Program-made: the position numbers and the translations under genes | Shown here: in pieces, positions 41,849 to 49,281 of the stretch | Position numbering within the stretch: the stretch's first letter is position 1 | Layout: each line of letters opens with the position of its first letter | NCBI RefSeq assembly: GCF_019599405.1 | Contig: NZ_RKLQ01000001.1 | Span: 1,178,001-1,242,000 of the forward strand | Reading direction: 5' to 3' | From: Haloarcula salinisoli | GTDB lineage: Archaea; Halobacteriota; Halobacteria; Halobacteriales; Haloarculaceae | DNA length: 64,000 nucleotides | Notes under the pieces: generated by a model | Database searches by the model: none | Told to the model about the DNA's origin: nothing | The model's input: the letters and a program-made list of their open reading frames with translations, nothing else

Positions 41849-43135
41849 ATGGATATCACCATCGGCACGTCGACGGTCGCAGGGGAGGCACAGGCCCCAC
41901 CGTCGAAGAGCTACACCCACCGGGCCCTCCTCGCGGCGGGCTACGCCGACGGCGCGACAGTCAAAGCGCCGCTCGTGAGCGCCGACACGAAGGCGACGAT
42001 GCGGGCCGTCACGGCCTACGGCGGCAGCGTCGACCGGAGCGACGAGCAGGCCATCGAAGTCGACGGCTTCGACGGCCGTCCCGAGACGCCCGACACCGTC
42101 ATCGACTGCGCAAACAGCGGCACGACGATGCGACTCGTCACCGCCACAGCGGCGCTCCAGGACCGGCTGACGGTGCTGACGGGCGACGATTCGCTGCGCT
42201 CGCGGCCACAGGGCCCACTGCTCGACGCCGTCGGCCAGCTCGAGGGCCGTGCCGAGAGCACGCGTGAGAACGGTCAGGCCCCACTCGTCGTCGGGGGCGC
42301 CGTTGACGGCGGGTCGGTGGCTATCCCCGGAGACGTCTCCTCGCAGTACATCACCGCCCTGCTGATGGCCGGGGCCGTCACCGACGAGGGCATCGATATC
42401 GAGCTGACGACCGAGCTCAAGTCCTCGCCGTACGTCGACATCACGCTCGAAGTGCTCGCAGACTACGGGGTCACGGCCGAGCGGACGACGGACGGCTTCA
42501 CCGTCGCCGGCGGTCAGTCCTACGACCCAGCGGGCGGCGAGTACCACGTCCCGGGCGACTTCTCATCTATCAGCTACCTCCTCGCCATGGGTGCACTGGC
42601 CGCTCCGGAGGGGATGACCGTCACGTCGGCGGTTCCGAGCGCGCAGGGCGACACCGCCATCGTCGATATTCTCGACCGGATGGGCGCGACACTGTCCTGG
42701 GACCGCGAGAGCGGCGAAATCACGGTCGAGCGAAGCGAGCTTTCGGGAATCGAGGTCGGTGTCGAGGACACGCCGGACCTCCTGCCCACCATCGCGACGC
42801 TTGGCGCGGCCGCCGACGGTGTCACCCGCATCACCGACGCCGAACACGTCCGCTACAAGGAGACCGACCGCGTCAGCGCGATGGCCGAGGAACTGACCAA
42901 GATGGGCGCCAGAGTCGAGGAGAAACGGGACGAACTCGTCGTCTACGGCGAGGACTCCGAACTACGCGGCACAACGGTCGACGGCAAGGCAGACCACCGC
43001 ATCATCATGTCACTTGCCGTCGCCGGCCTCGTGGCCGACGGCGAGACCACCGTCACCGGCGCCGAACACGTCGACGTCTCCTTCCCGAACTTCTTCGACC
43101 TGCTCGAATCTCTCGGGGCCGCAGTCGAGCGGTAG
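41849..43135 (+). CDS. aroA: 3-phosphoshikimate 1-carboxyvinyltransferase (EPSP synthase) AroA
   Basis: A 428-residue EPSP synthase condensing shikimate 3-phosphate with phosphoenolpyruvate. Signatures: [20 protein letters not shown] near the start, [51 protein letters not shown], and the C-terminal [33 protein letters not shown]. The start [15 protein letters not shown] at 41849 is standard. It is separated from aroC by a regulator-like gene on the other strand. Confidence 0.95.
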   Translation: MDITIGTSTVAGEAQAPPSKSYTHRALLAAGYADGATVKAPLVSADTKATMRAVTAYGGSVDRSDEQAIEVDGFDGRPETPDTVIDCANSGTTMRLVTATAALQDRLTVLTGDDSLRSRPQGPLLDAVGQLEGRAESTRENGQAPLVVGGAVDGGSVAIPGDVSSQYITALLMAGAVTDEGIDIELTTELKSSPYVDITLEVLADYGVTAERTTDGFTVAGGQSYDPAGGEYHVPGDFSSISYLLAMGALAAPEGMTVTSAVPSAQGDTAIVDILDRMGATLSWDRESGEITVERSELSGIEVGVEDTPDLLPTIATLGAAADGVTRITDAEHVRYKETDRVSAMAEELTKMGARVEEKRDELVVYGEDSELRGTTVDGKADHRIIMSLAVAGLVADGETTVTGAEHVDVSFPNFFDLLESLGAAVER

Positions 43136-43206
43136 GGGCGTCCTGTCGCCCCGTCTCTCGGCGAGGACCCGGATTGGGTGGCGCGGTCCAGCGGTAGTCC
43201 GCTGGT

Positions 43207-43686
43207 TCAGAGCTGGGTGCGGAGGTCCTCGCCGCCCACCTGTTCTATCTCTTCGGGGGAGTAGACCCGGTCCAGAGAGATTTCGATACCGTCGCGTCGA
43301 CAGTAGGTGTGGAATCTGGCCAGGCCGCCGTAGTCGTCGAACCGGAGGAGCAACTCCCAGATATCGTCGCCGCCCGCCGCGAGAATCGTCGCCCCGGTCT
43401 CCGAGAGCCCGTAGACGAGGCTCTCGCCGTCGTCGGCCCACTCGATGCGGTACATCCCCTGATTGTTGACCACGTCCAGAGCAATCAGCCGCGCGACGTG
43501 CGGGCTCGTTCGGACCTGCCGCTCGAACTCGGGCAGGTCCCGGTCGCTCACCCAGATGTAGGGCATCACCTGTCCGGAGGCCGGAACCGCTCGCTCCAGC
43601 TCTATGTCCGCCACGGAACCCCGTGCGAGAACCCTCCCCAGGAGAAACTCGCTGGCTGCGACCGTGATTTCGGTGACGACTGACAT
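43207..43686 (-). CDS. bacterio-opsin activator-like regulator, lacking the HTH domain
   Basis: A 159-residue protein beginning MSVVTEITVAASEFLLGRVL, the N-terminal domain of the Bat-like family (ELERAVPASGQVMPYIWVSDRDL, ALDVVNNQGMYRIEWADDGES, LARFHTYCRRDGIEISLDRVYSP). In relatives this is followed by an HTH_10 domain; here the protein ends at DLRTQL, and only 71 bases remain before the end of aroA. It therefore cannot bind DNA through that domain. It may be a truncated remnant or a protein-binding modulator. Divergent from aroC, sharing a promoter region. Confidence 0.72.
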   Translation of the reverse strand: MSVVTEITVAASEFLLGRVLARGSVADIELERAVPASGQVMPYIWVSDRDLPEFERQVRTSPHVARLIALDVVNNQGMYRIEWADDGESLVYGLSETGATILAAGGDDIWELLLRFDDYGGLARFHTYCRRDGIEISLDRVYSPEEIEQVGGEDLRTQL

Positions 43687-43697
43687 TCTATGTCAGT
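43679..43697. promoter_or_regulatory. 8-bp-armed palindrome covering the start codon of the Bat-like gene
   Basis: ACTGACAT-TCT-ATGTCAGT, perfect eight-base arms. The reverse-strand ATG (43684-43686) lies inside. The shared palindromic ACATATGT TATA region (about 43709-43716) predicts transcription starting at 43688 on the minus strand, so the palindrome sits exactly at the start site, typical of a repressor operator. Confidence 0.55.
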
Positions 43698-43744
43698 ACT
43701 CCACCGGCACATATGTATTTTTTCCAACACTCTGGCCCCAGGTG

Positions 43745-43798
43745 ATGGCCCCATACATCTACAAGGTTCAAATGTCCCCGCCCCCCAGACGTTCGTAA
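43745..43798 (+). CDS. 17-codon upstream ORF coupled to aroC
   Basis: ATG at 43745, product MAPYIYKVQMSPPPRRS, stop TAA overlapping the aroC ATG (TAATG). It has two Tyr codons near the start and a Pro-Pro-Pro run near the end, a known ribosome-slowing sequence. A TATA-like ACATATGTATT centred near 43714 predicts transcription from about 43741, so this ORF would be nearly leaderless. It could couple aroC translation to tyrosine supply or simply provide re-initiation. Confidence 0.45.
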   Translation: MAPYIYKVQMSPPPRRS

Positions 43799-45000
43799 TG
43801 AACGGCAACGAGTTCGGCCGGCTCTTCCGGCTGACGACCTACGGTGAGTCTCACGGCGAAGCGATGGGCTGTACGGTCTCGGGCGTCCCAGCGGGCGTCG
43901 AACTCTCCGAAGCGGAGATACAGAAGGACTTAGACCGGCGCAAACCCGGCCAGTCGATGATTACGACCTCCCGGGGCGAACCGGACAAGGTGAAGCTCAA
44001 CTCCGGGATTCAGGACGGCTACACCACGGGGACGCCCATCGGAATGGTCATCCAGAACAAGGACGCCCGCTCGGGCAAGTACGAGCCGTTCATCACGGCT
44101 CCGCGACCCTCACACGGCGACTTCACGTACTCCGCGAAGTTCGGAACACGGAACTGGGGCGGTGGCGGCCGCTCGTCGGCCCGCGAGACAGTCAACTGGG
44201 TCGCCGCCGGCGGCGTCGCCAAGCAGGTCCTCGAGCAGTCGGATTTCGACGTCCAGATCAAGGCCCACGTCTGCCAGATCGGCGACGTGGTCGCCGACGA
44301 CGTGACCTTCGAGGAGATGCTCGAACACAGCGAGGAAAACGAGGTCCGCTGTGCCGACCCCGAGGCCGCCGAGGAGATGCGCGACCTCGCAGATAAACAC
44401 CAGAAGGAGGGCGACTCGATCGGCGGCGCTATCTACTTCGAATGTCAGGGCGTCCCTCGCGGGCTGGGTGCGCCCCGTTTCGACTCGATTCCCTCGCGGC
44501 TCGGCCAGGCGATGTACTCTATCCCCGCCGTGACGGACCTCGCACTCGGCGTCGGTCGGGACGCCCGCACGATGCGGGGCTCGGAGTACACCGAAGACTG
44601 GGAGTTCTCGGAGGACGGCGACCCGGTCCCCGTCGGTAACGACCACGGCGGCCTCCAGGGTGGTATCACGACCGGCGACCCCATCTACGGCGAAGTGACC
44701 TGGCACGCGCCCGTCTCCTTCCCGAAGACCCAGAAGACAGTCGACTGGGAAACCGGCGAGGAGAAGGAGATTACGGTCACCGGTCGTCACGACCCCGTGC
44801 TCCCGCCGCGTGCCGTCCCGGTCGTCGAAGCGATGCTGTACTGCACCGTGCTTGACTTCATGCTGCTGGGCGGACGCATCAATCCGGACCGGCTCGACGG
44901 TCGGCCCGGGGAATACGACACGGACTACCACCCCTCCAGCCCGCAGAACGACCCGGAGGACGCCGACACCCACGCGAAAACTATCGACAAGGACCAATAA
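43798..45000 (+). CDS. aroC: chorismate synthase AroC
   Basis: A 400-residue chorismate synthase (last shikimate step, FMN-dependent). Motifs: RLTTYGESHGEAMGCTVSGVP at the start, DRRKPGQSMITTSRGEPDKVK, FGTRNWGGGGRSSARETVNWVAAGGVAKQ, DARTMRGSEYTEDW, GNDHGGLQGGITTG and TGRHDPVLPPRAVPVVEAML. The start at 43798 (MNGNEFGRLFRL) matches the family. It overlaps the next gene by one base (TAATG). Confidence 0.96.
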   Translation: MNGNEFGRLFRLTTYGESHGEAMGCTVSGVPAGVELSEAEIQKDLDRRKPGQSMITTSRGEPDKVKLNSGIQDGYTTGTPIGMVIQNKDARSGKYEPFITAPRPSHGDFTYSAKFGTRNWGGGGRSSARETVNWVAAGGVAKQVLEQSDFDVQIKAHVCQIGDVVADDVTFEEMLEHSEENEVRCADPEAAEEMRDLADKHQKEGDSIGGAIYFECQGVPRGLGAPRFDSIPSRLGQAMYSIPAVTDLALGVGRDARTMRGSEYTEDWEFSEDGDPVPVGNDHGGLQGGITTGDPIYGEVTWHAPVSFPKTQKTVDWETGEEKEITVTGRHDPVLPPRAVPVVEAMLYCTVLDFMLLGGRINPDRLDGRPGEYDTDYHPSSPQNDPEDADTHAKTIDKDQ

Positions 45001-45626
45001 TGGACGCCAATCAGGAGTCGATGTCGAACCCCTTCGGCATGGACGAACAGTGCCAGAACTGCCCGGAGCTGTGTGACACTCGCGAGAACGTCGTCCACGG
45101 CTACGGTGACGTGGGTGCGGAGTTCATCGTGCTGGGCGACTCGCCCGCGGCGGGAACCGACGAGTCGGGCATTCCCTTTACCGACGAGCAGGAACGGGAA
45201 CTGCTCGACATCCTCGACGCCGTCGACATGGTCGAGGACCCCGACGCCGAGGAACCGGAACTCAAGAACACCTTCCTGACCTACGTCACTCGCTGTCGCC
45301 ACCCCGAGCGCGACGCCACCGACGAGGAGGTGGTCAACTGCGAGCCGTATCTCAACAGCGAGATACGGATGATAAACCCGGAAATCCTCCTCCCCGTCGG
45401 GCAGCGCCCCCTCGAAGAACTGGCCTTCGAGTACACGACGCTGAGCGAGGACGAACTCGACATCGATGAGCGCCACGCGACGACCATCCGCGGGCGTGGA
45501 TTCGAGATTCTCCCGATGATTCCGCCGGCCGACCAGACCGACGAAGAACGAACTGCCTTCCTCGACCACTTCAGCGACGTGCTGGGTCAGGACTACCGCC
45601 AGACGAAAGGTCGGCGGGGTCGGTAA
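45000..45626 (+). CDS. uracil-DNA glycosylase superfamily protein, divergent
   Basis: A 208-residue protein arranged like family 4 (Fe-S) uracil-DNA glycosylases: CQNCPELCDTRENVVHGYGDVGAEFIVLGDSPAAGTDESGIPFT, then KNTFLTYVTRCRHPERDATDEEVVNCEPYL, with the Cys set for a [4Fe-4S] cluster at residues about 18, 21, 98 and 113, and MINPEILLPVGQRPLEE. The usual GEAPG motif is GDSPA and the C-terminal HPS-type motif is not clear, so activity may be altered. It is translated with aroC (TAATG). Confidence 0.75.
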   Translation: MDANQESMSNPFGMDEQCQNCPELCDTRENVVHGYGDVGAEFIVLGDSPAAGTDESGIPFTDEQERELLDILDAVDMVEDPDAEEPELKNTFLTYVTRCRHPERDATDEEVVNCEPYLNSEIRMINPEILLPVGQRPLEELAFEYTTLSEDELDIDERHATTIRGRGFEILPMIPPADQTDEERTAFLDHFSDVLGQDYRQTKGRRGR

Positions 45627-45674
45627 GACCGACGGCAGCGGTCAGTCCGTCGGGTCCGCCGAGGACTGACGAGA

Positions 45675-46187
45675 TTACTCAGTGACGTTCTCCGGCGCGA
45701 CGAGTTCGCCGTACTCTTTTGCGGTCCGGAGCCGCTGCTGAGCGTCTTCGCGGTACCGCCTCTCGCGGTCCGTATCCCCCTGTTCGCTGGCGTAGGTCGC
45801 CCCACCGAGCCACTCGACGGCCTGCCAGATGCAGGTCGCCTTCTTGCGCGCCCGCTCGCAGGCCTCGCGGACCGACTCGCTGTCGGCACCTGACACCGCC
45901 GAAGTGAAGTGGTCGACGCTGTCTTCGAACTCGCTGGCGGCATCGTTGAAGCCACCGCGGGCGAGGGGCAAATCTCCCGACTCGAACCGTTCCATTGCCT
46001 CGGTGGTTCGCCGGCGGCCCTCGACGTATTTGACGTGTCCGACGTGATATTCCCGCCCGGCGACGGAGTCACCGTGGGGTGACGCCACCTGTTTGCACTC
46101 CGAACACAGCACTGTCGGTTGCCCCTCCCCAGAGACACGATACTGGGCCCCACAGCCGTCACAGTGATATATTTCCGTCTTTTCCAT
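45675..46187 (-). CDS. zinc-ribbon protein with helical C-terminus
   Basis: A 170-residue protein: an N-terminal ribbon IYHCDGCGAQYRVSGEGQPTVLCSECKQVASP (Cys9, Cys12, Cys28, Cys31), then a helical region residues 55-165 (YVEGRRRTTEAMERFESGDLPLARGGFNDAASEFEDSVDHFTSAV), TPR-like in composition. No known family comes to mind. Confidence 0.62.
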   Translation of the reverse strand: MEKTEIYHCDGCGAQYRVSGEGQPTVLCSECKQVASPHGDSVAGREYHVGHVKYVEGRRRTTEAMERFESGDLPLARGGFNDAASEFEDSVDHFTSAVSGADSESVREACERARKKATCIWQAVEWLGGATYASEQGDTDRERRYREDAQQRLRTAKEYGELVAPENVTE

Positions 46188-46286
46188 TGCCCACCACCGG
46201 TTAGTTACAGGTTATACCACATACAATATGCAAATAGATTTTATCATTCAGCGCCATGATTGGACCGCGGCGCCACAGACCGACCG

Positions 46287-46712
46287 TCACCGCGGGCTCC
46301 ACTTGTCACGGACCCCCTCCATCGCCGTCGCCTCCTCCCGGAGCGACGGGAGCGCCCAGACGATGTCGGTCAGTGTCACGATGCCGACCAAATCCAGGCC
46401 GTCGAGCACCGGGACCTTTTTGACGCCCTCGTCGGCCATCAGCCGAGCGACGGTGGTTACTGCCTTCGATGGGGTGGTCGTCACGACAGCCCCGTGGCCC
46501 ACGTCGCGGATGTCGATATCACCGAGTGGGCTGCCGGTGTCCCGCGCGGCCCGGAGGACGGCCGATTCGGTGAGGATACCGACCGGGTCCCCATCCTCGA
46601 CGACGATGACAGAACCAACGCCCGCATCGAGCAGTCTATCGGCAGCGTCGGCCAGGGTCGCGCCGACTGCGACCGTGACCACGTCGGTCGACATGAGTTC
46701 GCGGACCTGCAT
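46287..46712 (-). CDS. tandem CBS-domain protein
   Basis: A 141-residue protein of two CBS motifs: VRELMSTDVVTVAVGATLADAADRLLDAGVGSVIVVEDGDPVGILTESAVLR-type sequence and the second AVVTTTPSKAVTTVARLMADEGVKKVPVLDGLDLVGIVTLTDIVW. CBS pairs bind adenosyl nucleotides; stand-alone forms probably regulate an unknown partner. A related CBS protein with a zinc ribbon is at 52.5 kb. Confidence 0.85.
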   Translation of the reverse strand: MQVRELMSTDVVTVAVGATLADAADRLLDAGVGSVIVVEDGDPVGILTESAVLRAARDTGSPLGDIDIRDVGHGAVVTTTPSKAVTTVARLMADEGVKKVPVLDGLDLVGIVTLTDIVWALPSLREEATAMEGVRDKWSPR

Positions 46713-46792
46713 ACCGGAACGTTGCTACGTAGTAACATAGTTCGTCCGGCGAGTCCGGAACCGACTAACCGTCGTCGCCCCGACAGGGAGGT

Positions 46793-47521
46793 ATGACCAC
46801 GGTTGCTGTACTGGCGGACCCGCCGGTCGAGGGGGCCGTCGTGCCTGAGCTGGCCGGCGGACCGCTCGACGAATCGGAGGCGACAGCGCTGTACACGGCG
46901 ATGCTCACCGACGTCTGTCGCGCCGTCGAGGCCAGCGGCGCCGAGTTACTGGTGAACTATCGGCCCGACGAACAGGTCCCCGACGACGTAGACCCCGAAC
47001 GCGCGGTTCGCGAGCCGCTCGATGCGGCGCTCGACGCACCCGACGAGGCTCGCTACGAGGTCCAGGTCGGTTCGACGCACGCGGCCCGCGTCGGCAACAC
47101 CGTCACGCACCTGCTCGAACGTGAGGGGGTCAAGACCGCCGCTGCGGTCACGCCGACCGCCGGCCTCCTGACTCGCCAGCTTATCGACAGCGCCGCGATG
47201 AAGCTGCGTTCCTCCGGTGTGGTGCTTGGCCCATCGACCGACGGTCGCGTCTACTACGCCGGGTTCGCGGAGCCAGTGGATTTCGAAGATGCGTACGCGA
47301 CCCCGACTGTTCAGACGCTCACCGACCGGGCGATGGACGCCGACCTCGGGGTCGACTTCCTGCCGACGACACCGGTCGTGGAGACCCAGGCGGACCTCCA
47401 GACCGTCGTTCCGCTACTCCGTGCCCGCCACCGAGCGGAGCGGGTGGTGCCACCCCGGACGACGACGCTCATCAACGAGTTCGGGCTCCGCGTGACCGCC
47501 GACGGTCTGGTCCGCGAGTAA
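46793..47521 (+). CDS. DUF5821-like nucleotidyltransferase-fold protein
   Basis: A 242-residue protein; MTTVAVLADPPVEGAVVPEL start, ELLVNYRPDEQVPDDVDPERAV, NTVTHLLEREGVKTAAAVTPTAGLLTRQLIDSAAMKLRSSGVVLGPSTDGRVYYAGFAEPVDF. The order of strands and the GPSTDGRVYYAGF segment look like the GT-A/nucleotidyltransferase fold of DUF2064/CofC-type proteins, with changed metal residues. The DUF5821 name is from memory. Function unknown. Confidence 0.6.
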   Translation: MTTVAVLADPPVEGAVVPELAGGPLDESEATALYTAMLTDVCRAVEASGAELLVNYRPDEQVPDDVDPERAVREPLDAALDAPDEARYEVQVGSTHAARVGNTVTHLLEREGVKTAAAVTPTAGLLTRQLIDSAAMKLRSSGVVLGPSTDGRVYYAGFAEPVDFEDAYATPTVQTLTDRAMDADLGVDFLPTTPVVETQADLQTVVPLLRARHRAERVVPPRTTTLINEFGLRVTADGLVRE

Positions 47522-47561
47522 CCGACAGGCCTTAGGGCAAACCCCCGTTAGAACTCCCTGC

Positions 47562-47645
47562 GGTGGGGTGGCAGAGCGGCCTATTGCGCCTGCCTTGAAA
47601 GCAGGTATCCTCACGGATTCCTGGGTTCAAATCCCAGCCCCACCG
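47562..47645 (+). tRNA. tRNA-Ser (anticodon TGA)
   Basis: Folds as a class II tRNA. The acceptor GGTGGGG (47562-47568) pairs with CCCCACC (47638-47644), the discriminator is G, the anticodon stem CCTGC/GCAGG has loop CTTGAAA (anticodon TGA at 47596-47598), there is a long variable arm TATCCTCACGGATTC, and the T-arm CTGGG-TTCAAAT-CCCAG. Anticodon, long variable arm and G73 all indicate serine. No intron. Confidence 0.95.
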
Positions 47646-47687
47646 CTTCTCTGGGAACGACAGTGAGCGGAATGTGAACCCGAGGAA
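47646..47687 (+). repeat. post-tRNA module with inverted T-arm-like sequence
   Basis: CTTCTCTGGGAACGACAGTG leads into AGCGGAATGTGAACCCGAGG, whose GGAATGTGAACCC-GAGGAA resembles the reverse complement of the tRNA-Ser T-arm region (GGGATTTGAACCCAGGAA). A similar module follows tRNA-Thr at 55.2 kb. Confidence 0.5.
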
Positions 47688-47742
47688 CTGCCTAATCCCC
47701 CAAAAATGTCAACCAAACTGGCTGTTTTCGTCTATCGTGAGG

Positions 47743-47752
47743 TTTTATATTA
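47743..47752 (+). promoter_or_regulatory. TATA box of the first CARDB-like paralogue
   Basis: TTTTATATTA centred about 29 bases before the ATG at 47776, implying a leaderless mRNA. Confidence 0.55.
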
Positions 47753-47775
47753 CTGGTCTGGTTCACCTCAAGCAG

Positions 47776-49173
47776 ATGCAGTCAACAGATTGGTCTCCAA
47801 AGCAGTGCGGGCATCGGGTCCTCGCCCTCGGTCTGGTCGTCCTCATCGTCGGGTCGATGTTTGCCTCCGTGGCGGCTGCCCAGTCGGCCATCGGCTTCCG
47901 GAAAGCCGAGGTTTCCGCGACCACCGTCACCGTGGGCGAGAACGTCACAGTGAGCGCCGAGGCGGTAAACGTCGGCGACTCCGGTGGCGGATACACATTC
48001 GAATTCGAGCGTGACCGCGTCAGGTTCGAGAGAATACGCGCGACGATTCCGGCGAACGATGACCGTCGGGTCTCGACGAACATCAGCTTCGACGAGCCGG
48101 GGACATACAGAATCAGTGTCAACGGCAACCGGGCGGGGTCCGTCACGGTGCAGCCGGCCCGTGCTCGGGTCACCTCGACCAACGAGAGCCAGCGTCGCAT
48201 CGACGCCAGGGCCAACGGGGTCTCGGCGACCGAGCCGACTGCGTTCGATATCCCACCGTCGAATCGCACGTTCGCCCTCCAGAACTGGTCGACGACGACG
48301 GGACAAACTGCGTTCCAGCAGTATCTCACTGAGTACACCAACCGCTCCGAGGTGCCGGGGACGTTGCCCTCGCCCGAGCACTCGACACTACTCGGTGTCA
48401 TCGACGTCGAAAGCGACGACGGCTTCGAGGAATCGACCATGCGAATCGGCGTCAACGACTCCGTGCTGGCGAACTCGACGCTAGAGCGCGACGAGGTGAC
48501 AGTGTACCAGCGCAACGACACGGTCTGGGAGCCGCTGTCGACGAGCGTCGCCGCCCAGCAGGAAAACCGGACCGTCTACGAAGCGACGGCGACACGCGGG
48601 ACGACGTACGCCGTCGGCCGTTTGACCGCGGACATCGCCATCGAGAACACGTCGTACGGGACGACGGCGAGCGCCGACGGCCCGCGGCTGTATATCGAGG
48701 CGCGGTTGCGTAACGCCGCGCCGATAGCCGGCACCTACACCGGTGTCATGCGGGTAAACGGCGAGTCCGTCAACCGGACGACGGTGGCGGTACCGGCGAG
48801 TGGCGACGCGGACCTCTCGGTGACACACGTGGTCACCGAGGCCGGGAGCTACAACCTCAAGCTCAACAGGACCTCGGTCGGTTCGGTCTTCATCTCCGAG
48901 AGTCAGGCAGCGGCAACGCAGCGGACCGAATCGACACCGGGGAGCGAGGCTCCGACTGGCACCGCCGCCACGACCGCGACGCCGGCCGGTGACAGCGGTG
49001 ACGACGGCGATTCGGTCGAGAACCCACTCCCGTCGACTGTCTTCGGCATCAACACGCTGTACGTCATCGGCGGACTCGCCATCGCGTTGGCAGCGTTCGT
49101 CGCCATCTTGCTCCTGTTGCGCCGGGGCGGCGACGGTGGTGGTGGGAAACCGGAAACGTTCGACCCGTTCTGA
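47776..49173 (+). CDS. secreted membrane-anchored Ig/PGF-pre-PGF-like protein, paralogue 1
   Basis: A 465-residue surface protein. It has a signal peptide (VLALGLVVLIVGSMFASVAAAQ, residues about 15-36), an N-terminal CARDB-like Ig domain (VGENVTVSAEAVNVGDSGGGYTFEFERD), a middle domain with DEVTVYQRNDTVWEPLSTSV and ATATRGTTYAVGRL that resembles PGF-pre-PGF domains, a second Ig-like domain (VMRVNGESVNRTTVAVPASGDADLSVTHVVTEAGSYNLKLN), a Thr/Gly linker, and one C-terminal membrane helix (LYVIGGLAIALAAFVAILLLL) with a Gly/Arg tail. ATG 47776 fits the TATA box. Confidence 0.75.
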   Translation: MQSTDWSPKQCGHRVLALGLVVLIVGSMFASVAAAQSAIGFRKAEVSATTVTVGENVTVSAEAVNVGDSGGGYTFEFERDRVRFERIRATIPANDDRRVSTNISFDEPGTYRISVNGNRAGSVTVQPARARVTSTNESQRRIDARANGVSATEPTAFDIPPSNRTFALQNWSTTTGQTAFQQYLTEYTNRSEVPGTLPSPEHSTLLGVIDVESDDGFEESTMRIGVNDSVLANSTLERDEVTVYQRNDTVWEPLSTSVAAQQENRTVYEATATRGTTYAVGRLTADIAIENTSYGTTASADGPRLYIEARLRNAAPIAGTYTGVMRVNGESVNRTTVAVPASGDADLSVTHVVTEAGSYNLKLNRTSVGSVFISESQAAATQRTESTPGSEAPTGTAATTATPAGDSGDDGDSVENPLPSTVFGINTLYVIGGLAIALAAFVAILLLLRRGGDGGGGKPETFDPF

Positions 49174-49250
49174 GTGCGAGGCCACAGCCGGCGTCTGCTG
49201 GCTGTCCTGACTCGAGATACCCCAGGCCCTCTGCTTTCCTATCCTAAGTA

Positions 49251-49260
49251 CTTTATATCC
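49251..49260 (+). promoter_or_regulatory. TATA box of the second CARDB-like paralogue
   Basis: CTTTATATCC centred about 27 bases before the ATG at 49282, implying a leaderless mRNA, as for its paralogue. Confidence 0.55.
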
Positions 49261-49281
49261 TCTGCATATCGGTGTAAATAG

